Part shown: positions 33,775-44,100 of the stretch, in pieces | Layout of the letters: every line of letters begins with the position of its first letter | Position numbering within the stretch: the stretch's first letter is position 1 | From: Deinococcus humi | GTDB taxonomy: Bacteria > Deinococcota > Deinococci > Deinococcales > Deinococcaceae | Direction of reading: 5' to 3' | Assembly: GCF_014201875.1 (NCBI RefSeq) | Contig: NZ_JACHFL010000004.1 | Location: 62,001-126,000 of the forward strand | DNA: 64,000 nt | Notes under the pieces: generated by a model | The model's database searches: none | The model's input: only the letters and a program-made list of their open reading frames with translations | What the model was told of the DNA's origin: nothing | Translations under genes and position numbers: made by a program

Positions 33775-35121
33775 TTACCGCATCAGTTTCCCGAGCAGGG
33801 CCGTCGTGTCGTCCTGGGTCAGATTACTGGTGGGCAGGCCGAGCAGAGTCAGCCTCGAAGAGGTCGCCGTGCCCACGCCTGACCTGACCGTCGCCACCAC
33901 GGCGCTCCCGGCGCTCAGCAAGGTCTGCGTGCCCTGCCCCGGCGCCAGGTCGGCCCGGTTGGCACCCTGTTTCAGGGTGAGGCTCAGGCCCTGCATGACC
34001 GTGTTCGCCTGGCCGGTGACGGTGTAGCTCCCGTTGATGAGCCCCGCGTACGCCAGCTTATCTACCCCTGCGTACGCCTTGAAGAACGTCTGAACTGCCT
34101 CACCGGGTTCTGCCATGGTCGAGCCGTTTGTGGCGGAGGTCCGGACAAACCCAGGCGAGAAGAGCACGACCTTGCGGTTCGCGGTGTTCAGGTAGCCCTG
34201 GAGGTTCGCCACGTCGCCGGATGTCACGGGGTTAACAATGGTGTTTCCGGTGTACCACATCACGCCGCTGTACTTCTTCATAGTTTCGGTGCTGGGGCCG
34301 TCGGGTTCGTCCTTCGCCTGCCCACTGGCACTGTAGGGCACGACTGCCACGTCAAAGACCTTGCCGGCCATCGCGGCGCGCATGAACTTGTCGCCGTCTG
34401 AGTCAGGGGCAGGATTGCTGGTGGGCCAGTTGTTGCCGCTGCGGTCATCGTCCACCAGCAGCCACTTCTCCACCACGACGCGCACGTTCGCGGCCTTGGT
34501 GACGCTGCCATTCGTGCCCCTGACCGTCAGATCGTATAAGCCGACCGGAACGTTTGAACCGACCGTCAGGGACAGCGTGTTATTCCCTTCGCTAAACGTG
34601 CCCGCGATCTTGTCGGGGCCCGTCCCGACCACCTCCCCCTCCAGCGTGAGCGCCACGGTCCCGTCCGGGTTCTGCGGGCGAGTGACACTGACAGTGGTCG
34701 CCGAACTCTGGCCCGGCCCGATGCTGAGCGTATTGGGCGTGGCGTCCAGGGTGAAGTCGGGGTTGCCGGAATCGGCGGTGGTGGCACTCTTTTCCAGTCC
34801 GCTGCTCGACCCGACCGCGTTCGTGGCCTTAAGGCGGTAGGTGTACGTGGTGTTGGGGGTCAGGTTCTCATCCAGCCAGCTCGTCGTGGTCAGGTTGTCC
34901 TTCAGCGTGGCGTAGGCCCCGTTGTTGAACTTGCGCTCCAGCACCACGTGTGCTCCCGCCTCCACGCCGCTCCAGTCGAGCTGTACCTGGGTACTGCCCT
35001 TGGCGGCCGCGGTAAAAGTCGTGGGGTTGGCGGGGATCTGTCCCGGCGCCGCACCGCCATCTCCACAACTTGCCAGCGCACCTGTGAGCATCAAAAATCC
35101 GACCATTTCTCGTTTCTGCAT
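33775..35121 (-). CDS. Lipoprotein with Fn3 domain and GATase1-like C-terminal region
   Basis: The 448-residue precursor has a lipoprotein signal ending in LASC (Cys about residue 20), an Fn3 domain (about 35-120, QVQLDWSGVEAGAHVVLER, NTTYTYRLKATNAVG), an Ig-like domain, and a C-terminal region beginning WLLVDDDRSGNN. The latter has the pattern of secreted class I glutamine-amidotransferase-like domains (DVAVVPYS, YSGVMWYTGNTI, LQGYLNTANRKVVLFSPGF). The start at 35121 has AGGAAGG seven bases upstream; 35127 is an in-frame alternative. It would be lipid-anchored at the cell envelope. Function unknown. Confidence 0.7.
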   Translation of the reverse strand: MQKREMVGFLMLTGALASCGDGGAAPGQIPANPTTFTAAAKGSTQVQLDWSGVEAGAHVVLERKFNNGAYATLKDNLTTTSWLDENLTPNTTYTYRLKATNAVGSSSGLEKSATTADSGNPDFTLDATPNTLSIGPGQSSATTVSVTRPQNPDGTVALTLEGEVVGTGPDKIAGTFSEGNNTLSLTVGSNVPVGLYDLTVRGTNGSVTKAANVRVVVEKWLLVDDDRSGNNWPTSNPAPDSDGDKFMRAAMAGKVFDVAVVPYSASGQAKDEPDGPSTETMKKYSGVMWYTGNTIVNPVTSGDVANLQGYLNTANRKVVLFSPGFVRTSATNGSTMAEPGEAVQTFFKAYAGVDKLAYAGLINGSYTVTGQANTVMQGLSLTLKQGANRADLAPGQGTQTLLSAGSAVVATVRSGVGTATSSRLTLLGLPTSNLTQDDTTALLGKLMR

Positions 35122-35402
35122 ATTCATACCTTCCTTTCGGATGGCAAGGTACGAAAGGGCAGATGGCAGAGGGATGGCAGCCCCGCAACCCCTGTGTGAT
35201 GGGGTCAAGCGGAAAAGAGGACAAGAAAGACAGCTTGGCACGGAAACTGACCAGGTCACACTGACGCAAGGAACCTGGAAAACCGCGGCCTGAGCGGCGG
35301 CTCGGCAGGGTGACACCCGAATGACATCCAGCTCCCTCTATGGTGCCCTGACTTCAAACCGGCAGGCCCAAAGAGGTGCTCGCCGCAAAGAGAGGGCTGA
35401 AG

Positions 35403-35848
35403 ATGCGAAACATGAAGGTGGTGGGCGTGGCGCTGCTGCTCACGGTTCGCAGTTCGTGCGGGGGCACTGGCGTGGGTTCCACTCCGGTCGAGCCCCCGCT
35501 GGCGACACCGGACCGGGCAACCCTGGTCAGGTGGAGCCATACACGATGACGGGCATCGTGAAAAGCGAGAATGGTCAGCCCGTCGCGGACGCGGAGGTCT
35601 ACGCCGAGAACACGCTCCAGTACAACGTGAGCCAGCCTGGCATGACGGACGCGCAGGGACACCACCGCATTGCACTTCCAAAGAACGAACTCGGCACTGG
35701 GCGGAGCGACCAAGGATCTACACCCTGCGTGCCCGGCATGAAGAGAAGAGAGCGGCGAGTGCAGGTGAATTGCCAGGGTTCCATGCAGTCCGCGCCATTC
35801 ACGCTGCCCGGGTGGTTCCGGGCACGTTCCACCACAAGGAGGACCCTC
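35403..35848 (+). pseudogene. Frameshifted secreted protein with carboxypeptidase-regulatory-like domain
   Basis: An ATG at 35403 with AGAGGG upstream starts a lipoprotein-like signal (VVGVALLLTVRSSCGG), but this frame stops at about 35549. The shifted frame carries PYTMTGIVKSENGQPVADAE, VYAENTLQYN and ALPKNELGT, nearly the same as the intact paralogue at 36.8 kb (PYIMTGTVRNSAGQPVSG, VYAENTLYYN, TLPRNEIGT). After NELGT a second frame change is needed to follow the paralogue. The gene is therefore broken by at least one, probably two, indels. Confidence 0.7.
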
Positions 35849-35850
35849 CC

Positions 35851-36612
35851 ATGCGAACTTTCAGACGGATCGCCGCACTCTCCCTCGTCCTGACCCTGAG
35901 TGGTGCCCTCGCCACGTCGCCGGCCCTGCCGCATCTGGCCTTTGACGCGCGGCTCCTCGGCCTCGGGAGCAGCATCAAGGCCGTGGAAGCGCAAAAGCGT
36001 GAGAACACGGGCTTTACACGGTTCTTTCCACCCCACCACCTGGAGGCGTTGTTTGGGACGGCTAACCCCCCGGTGGGCGGACTGGACGTGTATCCCGTCG
36101 CGGACCTTCTCGCCCGGGATCCGCGGGGGCAGGACGGCGTCCGTGACCAGATCGAGATGCTTCGTGCCCTGCTTAAAACGCGGCGCGGCCCCCTCACCCC
36201 TCTTGACCAGATGCCCTTCCTGCCACGGTTGTACGAGGGCCAGGTCCTCCACGCCGCGGTTCAATATCTCGACTTTCCGGGAGTGCGGGGGGTGCGCTTC
36301 CTGGCCGGTTTCATCAGCCCCGGCGAGGTCGCACCCCTGGGGCGGCGGAACGTCTTCTACACCTTTCAGGGCCTCTCCAACGATGGAAAGTACTACCTCT
36401 CGTTCCAGTACTCGGTCGCGCTGCGCGAATTGCCTGTCGATGCCTACGCCGGGGCCAATCGGCGCGTTATGGACGCCCTGCTGGCGGGAAAGGACGCGGG
36501 CGCCGAGTGGAAAGCGTCCCTGATGCGCACGGCGCAGTTGTTGAACGCTCTACAAAACAATCCCCGGCTGACCCGGCTCGACGCCTTCTTGAGAACCGTC
36601 CGGCTGAACTGA
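35851..36612 (+). CDS. Secreted protein of unknown function
   Basis: The 253-residue precursor has a Sec signal peptide (RTFRRIAALSLVLTLSGALA, cleavage near residue 23). The mature part is mixed alpha/beta with FLPRLYEGQVLHAAVQYLDF and GLSNDGKYYLSFQYSVAL as the most structured-looking parts. I do not recognise the family. AAGGAGG lies eight bases before the ATG at 35851. It sits between a broken and an intact carboxypeptidase-regulatory-like protein, suggesting a shared envelope context. Confidence 0.7.
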   Translation: MRTFRRIAALSLVLTLSGALATSPALPHLAFDARLLGLGSSIKAVEAQKRENTGFTRFFPPHHLEALFGTANPPVGGLDVYPVADLLARDPRGQDGVRDQIEMLRALLKTRRGPLTPLDQMPFLPRLYEGQVLHAAVQYLDFPGVRGVRFLAGFISPGEVAPLGRRNVFYTFQGLSNDGKYYLSFQYSVALRELPVDAYAGANRRVMDALLAGKDAGAEWKASLMRTAQLLNALQNNPRLTRLDAFLRTVRLN

Positions 36613-36762
36613 CGCTGGAGCGTTGCCGGTGCGTCATCCCCTCCGAGAAGTGCGGGCCGCGCGCCGACGGCCCCTTACCCGGGACGTCGCGGCAAACCAG
36701 TCAAACCCCTCATCCTGGCCACAGAGCCTCTTGCCGATAGCGCGGCCAAAGGAGAAATGCCC

Positions 36763-37845
36763 ATGAGCACAAAGAAATTGAACGGCGTAAAAGCAGGACT
36801 CCTCCTCGCCTCGCTCCTTGCCGGAGGCGTGACTCAGGCAGACACCACCAAACCCACTCCCTACATAATGACCGGAACCGTTCGAAATTCCGCCGGGCAG
36901 CCTGTCTCTGGCGTGGACGTCTACGCGGAGAACACGCTGTACTACAACATGAACGCGCTCGGGACGACCAATCGGCAGGGGCGGTACACCATCACGCTTC
37001 CGAGAAACGAGATCGGTACCTGGCGCGGTGGTGCCCGGCTGAGCCGCGAATACCATGGGACGGTCTACCAGTTCCAGCTCGTGCCCGCTGACCGATCCGA
37101 GTTCGCCACACGGTCAGGAGCCATCCGCGACTTCACCTGGAAGCTCACTGGAAAAAAGCCCGACGGCGGATATTACGGCGGAACGCTGTGGATGTTCGGC
37201 GCAGTGAATGCGCCCGGCTTCGACCTGGGCCGCGTAGAGGTCACGTTGACCCCGGTCGGGCCGATCATTGACGGCAGCCCTGGAAAGGTGATCAAGGGCT
37301 TCCTCGTGGGCTCGCAACTGCGGGACATTCCAATAGGCCGCTACAAGGTCTCGGCACGGTACATGCCCGAGAACAGCGCCCCACAGACCGTGCTGATCGG
37401 GGCTCGCAACCCCAGCAACTATGAACTCTCCATGACGAGCGACTTCCGGCGCTCGAACACCGTGGGTGACGTGCTGGAGTTCACCGTAAGACTGGGGGAG
37501 AAACCCACGACGAGCGCGAGCGACGCTCTGTACGTGTCCGGTGAGGTGCGTGCGAACGCGGACCTGAAGGGTACTGTGGTCGCGGTATGCGTGATGAAGG
37601 GCGATCAGTGCGACCAGGCGACGAGGCGAACAACGACGGTCACCACACCAGGCATGAGCGCGGCGTACCGCCTGGACGATCTTCAGGAGAGTGCGAAATA
37701 CCAGCTCTCCGCCTGGAAAGACGTAAACGGCGATGGACAGGTGAATGCCGGAGATCTGTTCGGCATCTACGGCGCGGACGCTCCGGGCACCACGGTGACG
37801 GCGCCCAACATGTTTACCAGCATCTCCCTGACGACCGTGCGGTAA
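36763..37845 (+). CDS. Secreted protein with carboxypeptidase-regulatory-like domain
   Basis: The 360-residue precursor has a Sec signal peptide (GVKAGLLLASLLAGGVTQA) and an N-terminal domain with PYIMTGTVRNSAGQPVSGVD, VYAENTLYYN and RQGRYTITLP, the pattern of carboxypeptidase-regulatory-like (transthyretin-like) beta-sandwich domains. A second half contains WKDVNGDGQVNAGDLFGIYG, a calcium-binding dockerin/EF-hand-like loop (D-x-N-x-D-x-x-x-N-x-x-D). It belongs to the paralogous family at 35.4, 38.1 and 44.9 kb. GGAG is eight bases before the chosen start. The role is unknown but extracytoplasmic. Confidence 0.72.
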   Translation: MSTKKLNGVKAGLLLASLLAGGVTQADTTKPTPYIMTGTVRNSAGQPVSGVDVYAENTLYYNMNALGTTNRQGRYTITLPRNEIGTWRGGARLSREYHGTVYQFQLVPADRSEFATRSGAIRDFTWKLTGKKPDGGYYGGTLWMFGAVNAPGFDLGRVEVTLTPVGPIIDGSPGKVIKGFLVGSQLRDIPIGRYKVSARYMPENSAPQTVLIGARNPSNYELSMTSDFRRSNTVGDVLEFTVRLGEKPTTSASDALYVSGEVRANADLKGTVVAVCVMKGDQCDQATRRTTTVTTPGMSAAYRLDDLQESAKYQLSAWKDVNGDGQVNAGDLFGIYGADAPGTTVTAPNMFTSISLTTVR

Positions 37846-38140
37846 TGAGGAACACCTCGAATACCGGCAGGATCAGGACCAGTCCAAAACCACGCCGCCT
37901 CACCGTGGGCGTAGCAGGTTTTGGAGGAGTTCCCAGATGGGATTGTCCGGTACCTGGCATCCTCGGGAAGGAGGATGAAGCGGCCGCATGAACAGGGAAG
38001 CGTGTCATCGACATCGCTCGGGGAATCTCGTCGCATCACCTACTGACCCTGCTTTACACCAGGCTCAACACTGAAACTTCAGATCAGCTCCTGGCAGTCT
38101 CTAGAGATCGGCAGACACCGTATAGTAATGGAGGTGAGAT

Positions 38141-38938
38141 TTATTGGTGTGGATGGACAATATCCACACTGAGCGTCATTCCTGTACCCGCTGTATATTC
38201 CATGTTCAGCGTGGCGCTAGGACCATAAGATCCACCACGCGTCTTAAGCCACAGAGGACCTTTGCCCGAGAGTGAGCGTGCCGTGATCGTGTAACGCCCC
38301 TGTGGCACCTCGAAGGGCAATTGCGCCCACTTTAAGGTGAATGAATCGCCCGTTGTTCCGTCGATGAGTGGGCCATCCGGCATAAGCTGATATTCCACAT
38401 CATTAAACTCTGGCATTTCCCCTGCTTCCGAAAGCCCGTAATTGGCGTATAAAAGGGCACCGTGATATCCGCCACCAGAAGAAGGACCCGTCAGTTTCAG
38501 CGTAAAGTTCCGTACAGCGCCATCCTGGCCTAGAAAAGGAGCAGTGGTGTCAACCTCGGGATAGAAGGTGTAGGGTTGCCCATGGTAATTGACGGGAAAA
38601 TTGGCGGTTGCCGTCCATGAATTGAGAATGGGGAAGTTGGAAAAATCAAGATCATAGTGCCCTTGCCCATCTGTCACGGTCCAGACCTCGGAACCGTCGA
38701 TCACGGTATTGTCGGCCCCCACCTGCACGTTCGCCAGCGGTTTGCCCTGGGAGTTCTTGACTACACCCATCATGTGGAATGGCCGGGCGGTGCCGGGATT
38801 CGGGTTCGGCTCTGGGGACGGCTTGGGATTCTGGTTTTGTGTCGGTGGGCTGACCGGAGGGGGAGCGCCACAGGCGGTCAGAGAGGCGCTGGCGAGGGTT
38901 GCGAAGATTAGCGTGATGCGGGATAGCTTGAGCTTCAT
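38141..38938 (-). CDS. Lipoprotein with carboxypeptidase-regulatory-like domain
   Basis: The 265-residue precursor has a lipobox (SLTAC, Cys about 23) and a proline/asparagine-rich linker, then a beta-sandwich domain with FHMMGVVKNSQGKPLANVQV and TDGQGHYDLDF. GAVRNFTLKLTG and GGGYHGALLY match the paralogue at 36.8 kb (GAIRDFTWKLTG, GGYYGGTLWM), so the whole two-part architecture is shared. GGAGG is six bases before the start. It should be anchored to an envelope membrane; the ligand is unknown. Confidence 0.75.
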   Translation of the reverse strand: MKLKLSRITLIFATLASASLTACGAPPPVSPPTQNQNPKPSPEPNPNPGTARPFHMMGVVKNSQGKPLANVQVGADNTVIDGSEVWTVTDGQGHYDLDFSNFPILNSWTATANFPVNYHGQPYTFYPEVDTTAPFLGQDGAVRNFTLKLTGPSSGGGYHGALLYANYGLSEAGEMPEFNDVEYQLMPDGPLIDGTTGDSFTLKWAQLPFEVPQGRYTITARSLSGKGPLWLKTRGGSYGPSATLNMEYTAGTGMTLSVDIVHPHQ

Positions 38939-39753
38939 GGTGGACCTCCAGGTGGGAAGCGGCCTCAGCGGCCAACTCCATGCGCCTGAGCGTAGAGGGA
39001 AGCCGATGATGAGCCGATGATCGACAGACGGTCATCCGGCTGGACTGGGCAACACCAAAGGAACCGAAGCTCCCGACAAGCAAGTCAGGAGCATCTTGCT
39101 CAGGAAACCTCGAGTACCAGCGTAAGGTGGCGTGTGGGATCCAGCCATGAGTTCTGGAGAGTGCCAACAACGAATCGGACAGTTTGGGGAGGGACTCTGG
39201 GAGGGTGGATTGCCTCAACTGAACTGGTCTTCCCCACCGCGTCGTGACCAATCTGAAGCCCTCCCGCCACCGTTTTATACCTGCATCCGGCACACTCTCT
39301 GGCTCTCTCAGGGATCTGCTCTCGGCTCCCGTGTGCACGAACGGCTCCACCAGCGCAGCATTGAGGGCGGCCACGTGACCCGCTGCGGGTGGAGTTCAAA
39401 CTTCAGATCTCCTCTTCGCGGAAGAACGTCGTGCACACTTGTTCCAGCTGATCTCTGAATGGGGTCTGAACGAGCGTTGACGGCGTCAAGCATTGGTGGC
39501 GGGCTGCCTTGGAGCACGCCTTTGTGCTTGTCATGCTCCTTCAGCGCCATCGAAACCCTTAAGCTGCGATGACCATCCAGACTCGGGTCCTGTGTGGGGA
39601 TGACGTCCCAAAGGTCGTTCATAGGGGTCCGCAGTCTCACGTCGATAAGGCGCTTGCTCCTAAAAAGTAAGCCTTGAGGGGACTCAGCCTTATTCTCACC
39701 GGGGGCGCTCCCGGCCAGTTGCATTCAGAGCGCTGGTGCGCTGTGTCTGAGCC
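38939..39753. other. Intergenic region of 815 bases, no gene recognised
   Basis: Several open frames exist on both strands (for example minus 39308-39724), but none has a ribosome-binding site, signal peptide or family pattern. A plus-strand segment near 39410-39471 (reading LLFAEERRAHLFQLISEWGL) looks like the end of a helical protein and may be a gene remnant. No inverted repeats of an insertion sequence were seen. Confidence 0.35.
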
Positions 39754-40305
39754 TTATGCCAGCGCCGTATTTTCCGGACGCCGCAGCGCGAGGGGCAGCA
39801 GCAAGACAACACAAACCACAAGGCCCAGCAGCGCGGCAACCGACAGGGCGGGCTTGGCGAGCATTAGGAAAAAGACCCAGATCAGCGTGGCAAAGCGGAT
39901 GCGGGCGCTCCAGCGCAGCGCCGAGTCCCGTTGCAAGCCGTGCAGCGCCCCTGCACCGCCATGCTGCTGGAGCGCTTGCCCGAAACGCTGAAGCCGAGGC
40001 AGTTCCACGACATGCACCAGCGCGGCGAGCAGGGCGGTACCCAGCATGGAGAGGATCAGCCACGGCGCAGCAAAGGCCCCGGCCAACCATGCCAGCGACA
40101 GCCCCGAGCCGATCAGGGTCAGGGGCGCAGTGCGCGACAAAACCGTCAGGCGTTGGAGCGAGCTGAGCAGGTGCCGCGCGGTGAGGCTGTCCTGGGCAGA
40201 GCGCAGGGCCGACATGCCCTGGAGCGTGGCGGCCTCCACACACACGAGGGCCAGGGCGCTGGCGACATGAACGAGCAGCAGCAGGGCAAAGGCAGGTTCG
40301 GACAT
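39754..40305 (-). CDS. Small integral membrane protein, four TM segments
   Basis: The 183-residue protein has hydrophobic segments at about 5-28, 55-75, 80-100 and 145-172, with a cytoplasmic loop RFGQALQQHGGAGALHGLQ between the third and fourth. It resembles small DUF2269-like membrane proteins but I cannot name the family firmly. AAGGAG is four bases before the start at 40305. It is not in an operon. Confidence 0.6.
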   Translation of the reverse strand: MSEPAFALLLLVHVASALALVCVEAATLQGMSALRSAQDSLTARHLLSSLQRLTVLSRTAPLTLIGSGLSLAWLAGAFAAPWLILSMLGTALLAALVHVVELPRLQRFGQALQQHGGAGALHGLQRDSALRWSARIRFATLIWVFFLMLAKPALSVAALLGLVVCVVLLLPLALRRPENTALA

Positions 40306-40426
40306 CACTCTCCTTCCAGAGCTGGACCGCCGTGTCTTTGGGGCGTGGGTGAGCCCGGCGATCCTCTGGAAGTCCGAGACTGCCGCTCCGGGCGTGACTG
40401 GGCTGTGACGCGGGCCGAAACCTCGC

Positions 40427-40911
40427 GTGCTGGGGTCGATCAAACGTCAGTCACAGCAGGTGCAGCAGCCTCGGACCTCAAAGAGTCAGCCCAGGATCCA
40501 GACCGCCAGTGCCCAGACCGTCGCCATCCGACTGCTCACGGCCTCTGACAGTAGGGATCTGCCGACGCTTCAGGCACTGATTGCGCCCAGCGCGGTTTTG
40601 CATGGATCGGGGCGCAATCCGATGACAGGCGACAGGCAGGGGCTGTCGTTTATCCCGAGCTTTTTCGCGCAGGTGGACGTGATTGAAGTGCTGGCAAGAA
40701 ACGTTACGCGGTGGCCCAGTGTACGGTGACTGCCGCATGGCCGGGCCGCACCCTGCACCATCACGTAGCCTACGTGATGCGCTTCGAGAATCGACAACCG
40801 ACCTCGCTCCGGATGCACAACAAAGACCATCACCATGTGGACGAGTTTTGGGCAGGAAGCTGGGTCCGCCCCGGTCTGCAGTGCCCCCGGTGGGCGAAGG
40901 CGACGCGCTGA
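40427..40911 (+). pseudogene. Frameshifted NTF2/SnoaL-like protein
   Basis: The first frame encodes RLLTASDSRDLPTLQALIAP, SAVLHGSGRNPMTGDRQG and FIPSFFAQVDVIEVLA. The second frame, joined near 40700, continues KKRYAVAQCTVTAAWPGRTL, HHHVAYVMRFENRQ and HNKDHHHVDEFWAG. Together they give the cone-shaped NTF2-like domain order (helix, LxxLxAPSAVxxG, strands ending in DEFW). A single base loss or gain explains the break. The original protein was probably a small isomerase-like or ligand-binding protein. Confidence 0.55.
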
Positions 40912-41173
40912 GCGCCACCCCCATCCACGGTCTGTTGTGGCAAGCGCGTTTAGGAAATGGGCGCCGAGCAACCCCATCACCTGCAGGACAGTAGGATCGC
41001 CACCGATCTCCTGATCTACCTCCGGGACGAGCCAGCCCACCGCATACGTCGCCTCACAGGTGTGAGGGGACCGCAGCCACAGGTTTCGCAGCGTGGAGGA
41101 GCGAACGCGGTGAGCGGCAGCCGCCTGGCGGACCTCGATCCTTGAAGGTTGCGCAGAACAGAAACGATCACCC

Positions 41174-44100
41174 TTAGTCTTCTTTGCCTGTGAGTGACTG
41201 GCCGAGGCCGCTCCCGACCGCCAGGAGGGCCCGCTGGGTGGGCCGAGCCAGGAACGAATCTCGGTAGGGCCGCGGCAATGGATGTCCAAGAATGCTGCCG
41301 ATCCAATCACGGGCCGCGCTTGCGACGGCCAGATGCTTGGCAGGATCAACGCCTGGCAGTTCCAGAAGGACCCGCCACGGCAGCGCGTGATCGTCGCGCG
41401 GCGCGGCGGTGGTCATGCGTGCAAGGGCGTCCTCGGCATCGCGCCGGGCGGCAGGCCAGTCCTGTTCCCCCGCGTGCCACTGCGCCCGCAGGGCCAAGGC
41501 GTGGGTCAGCAGTTCCGGGTGGCCGTGTTGCCGAGCCACGGTCAGCACAGTCTCCAGTGAGTCGCGGCGGTCCCTGCGCGTGTAAGCGCGAAATTCAGCG
41601 TGGGCCAGATGCCACAGCCCCCGCGAGTACGTCAAATGGGGAGCGGCACTCAAGAAGGCGTCGGCGTGGGCCAGCGCTCGCTCCGCCTGTTGATCCTGCC
41701 CCAGCAAGGCGTGAATCTGGGCCAGCCGGATCCACGGCACGCCCGCAGCATCGTCGCCCGGCATGGGGTGGGCCAGTGCGCACTCCGCCGCCGTCTGACA
41801 CTCCGTAACCGCCCCCAGCAGCCACAGCAGGTCCACCTGGGCCCGCCACAGCACCCCTCTTGGCAATGCTTCGCCAGCCGGCGATTGCCCGTCGGCAGCC
41901 CGTGCCACCCGCTCCAGTAGGGTCAGGGCCTCTCCGTAAGCATGGCGCTGCACCAGATTGGCGGCCAGGCGCAACTGGTTGAAGTAATGGAGGCGGCTGA
42001 GCTGTGGCTCCCTGTCCGGTGATTCCAGTTGCCGCCGCAACGCGGCGGCCTCCAACCGCCTCCCCTGGTCCTCGAGCAGAGTGGCCACGCGCAACTGACC
42101 TTCCAGCGCCGCGTACCGGTCTCCCAGTGCCGTGGCCACGGCGACACCACGCCGCACGGTGTCCAGCGCGCCCTCGGGCTGCGCCTGCCGCATCAGGCCC
42201 TCTCCCACCGTATACAGCAACAGGATCGCCGCCTGCGACTGCGGGAGGTGGGTCAGTAGCGCTGCGGCAGCCCCCAGCCGCTCCTCTAGACCCGCCTGAT
42301 CATGAACGGAAACCAGCGCCTTTACCTCAATGCGCAACAGCAGCGCCTGCAGGCGGTCGTGGAGCAGCCCACTTTCACGGGTCAGCAGCGCCTGACCCTC
42401 TCGCGCCAGGTCCAGGGCCTCCAGCCGGATCTGGTGGGAAGTGGCGGCCCTGTCCGGAGTCACCAGAGAAACCGGTTGCAGGTTGGATTCAGCCAGACGC
42501 AGGGTGGCCTGACCCAGCCGGGCCGCCGCCCGCTGAACATCGTCTGACGCGAGGCGAAGCAGCCCGTCCACGACTGATCTCAGCGCTGCCGGCTGCTCCT
42601 CGGCCCACGGTGCGCTCAGGGTGCCCAGCCGTACATCCAGGGCCAGATCAAACTCCAGCGCCTCCTCGTACAGCGCCGCCGCCTGTTCGCGCAGCTTCAG
42701 GGCCGGGCCGTACTGCATCAGCTCCACCAGCCCCTGCGCGGCCTTCAGGTACCACGCCGCCGCTTGCAGAGGCTGGCGTCCCCCCTGGTAGTGCTGGGCA
42801 ATGCGCTGGGCATGAGCGCTGCTGGGCCCGGGGGCCCGTTCAAGGGCCCGGGCCGAACTCCGGTGCAGCAGGATCTGGGTGGCCGCTGGCGTTCCGGCGC
42901 GAATCGCCACCCGCATCAGGTCATGGGCCAGCGACTCGCCGCGCACGATTCCGGCGTGGCCCAGTTCGTCCCAGCCCTGCACCGCCGCGAGCGGTCCGAG
43001 ATCCAGCACCTCGCCCAGCTGATCCAGGGTAAATTCGCCGCCTAGGGTGGCTGCCGCCCGCGCCATCTGTAACGCCGCTGGACTCAGCCGCGAAAGCCGC
43101 CGGGCGATGAGCCCCGCCACCTTGGTCGGCAAGCGAGCGAGGTCATCTAGTCCAGTGCCCTCGCTCAGATCGCGCACGGTCTCCAGAATGAACAGCGGAT
43201 TGCCGCCGGTGTAGGCACGGTAACGGGCCGCCTGCTGCTGGAGGCCTTCTGGAAGATTCAGGATGCCCAGCAGTTCGCCCACGCCCTCCACCGACAGGGG
43301 TGTGAGCTGAAGGTTGATCGCCAGGCCCGCGTCGGTCAACGTCTGCACAGTTCGGCGGGCCGCTTCGGGCAGTTCGTCGTCGCGGTAGACGTCTATCCAC
43401 ACCGGGAAAGGCGCCTGCGGGAGCGAGGCGAGGTGCGCAAGAAAATACTCGGCGAACTCGCTTGTGGCCTCGTCGGCAAAGTGGGCGTCGTCCAGCACAC
43501 ACACATCAATGTCGGCGCAGGCCAGACGGTTGAGCTCTATCAGGGCGTCGAAGAAGCGCAGCCGGTCTGCCGCCGAGGTCAGCGGCGTACCCACCTGCCC
43601 GAACACGTCCGGCACCAGGCGAGCCACTTCCCCCGCCACCCATTCGGGCAGGCCCCCTGGCTCCCGGCCCGTGGGCCAGTGTTCCAGCAGGCGGCGGACC
43701 ATCCGGGCAGCAGTGACGTAGGGCACCTGCCGGTCGCCGGGCAGGGCCTCAAACCGCAGCGCGCGTCCGCGCCCGGCGGCAAAGGTCATGGTCAGCAGGG
43801 TCTTACCCATCCCTGCCTCACCGCTGACGAAGATCATCTGTCCCCTCTCCCACGCCTGCGCCAGCACGCCCAGTTCGTGGTCACGGCCCACCAGTGCAGG
43901 CAGCGGCAGTGGATCTGGGACGGTACGCGGCGCAAGGCGCGGCAGCGCGTCCAGGCGAATCCGCTCGCCCAGCGCCTGCGTTTCGGGCGACGGCTCCACG
44001 CCGAGCCGGTCTCTCAACATCTGACGGAAGCGCTCATAGGCCTGCAGGGCCGCGCTGCGATCTCCGCGCCCGTGGTACAGCATCATGACCTGCCGGGCGG

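Noticed and set aside
39308..39724. Minus-strand frame in the 815-base gap, considered as a transposase piece
   Set aside because: No DDE-type motif order or inverted repeats could be found.
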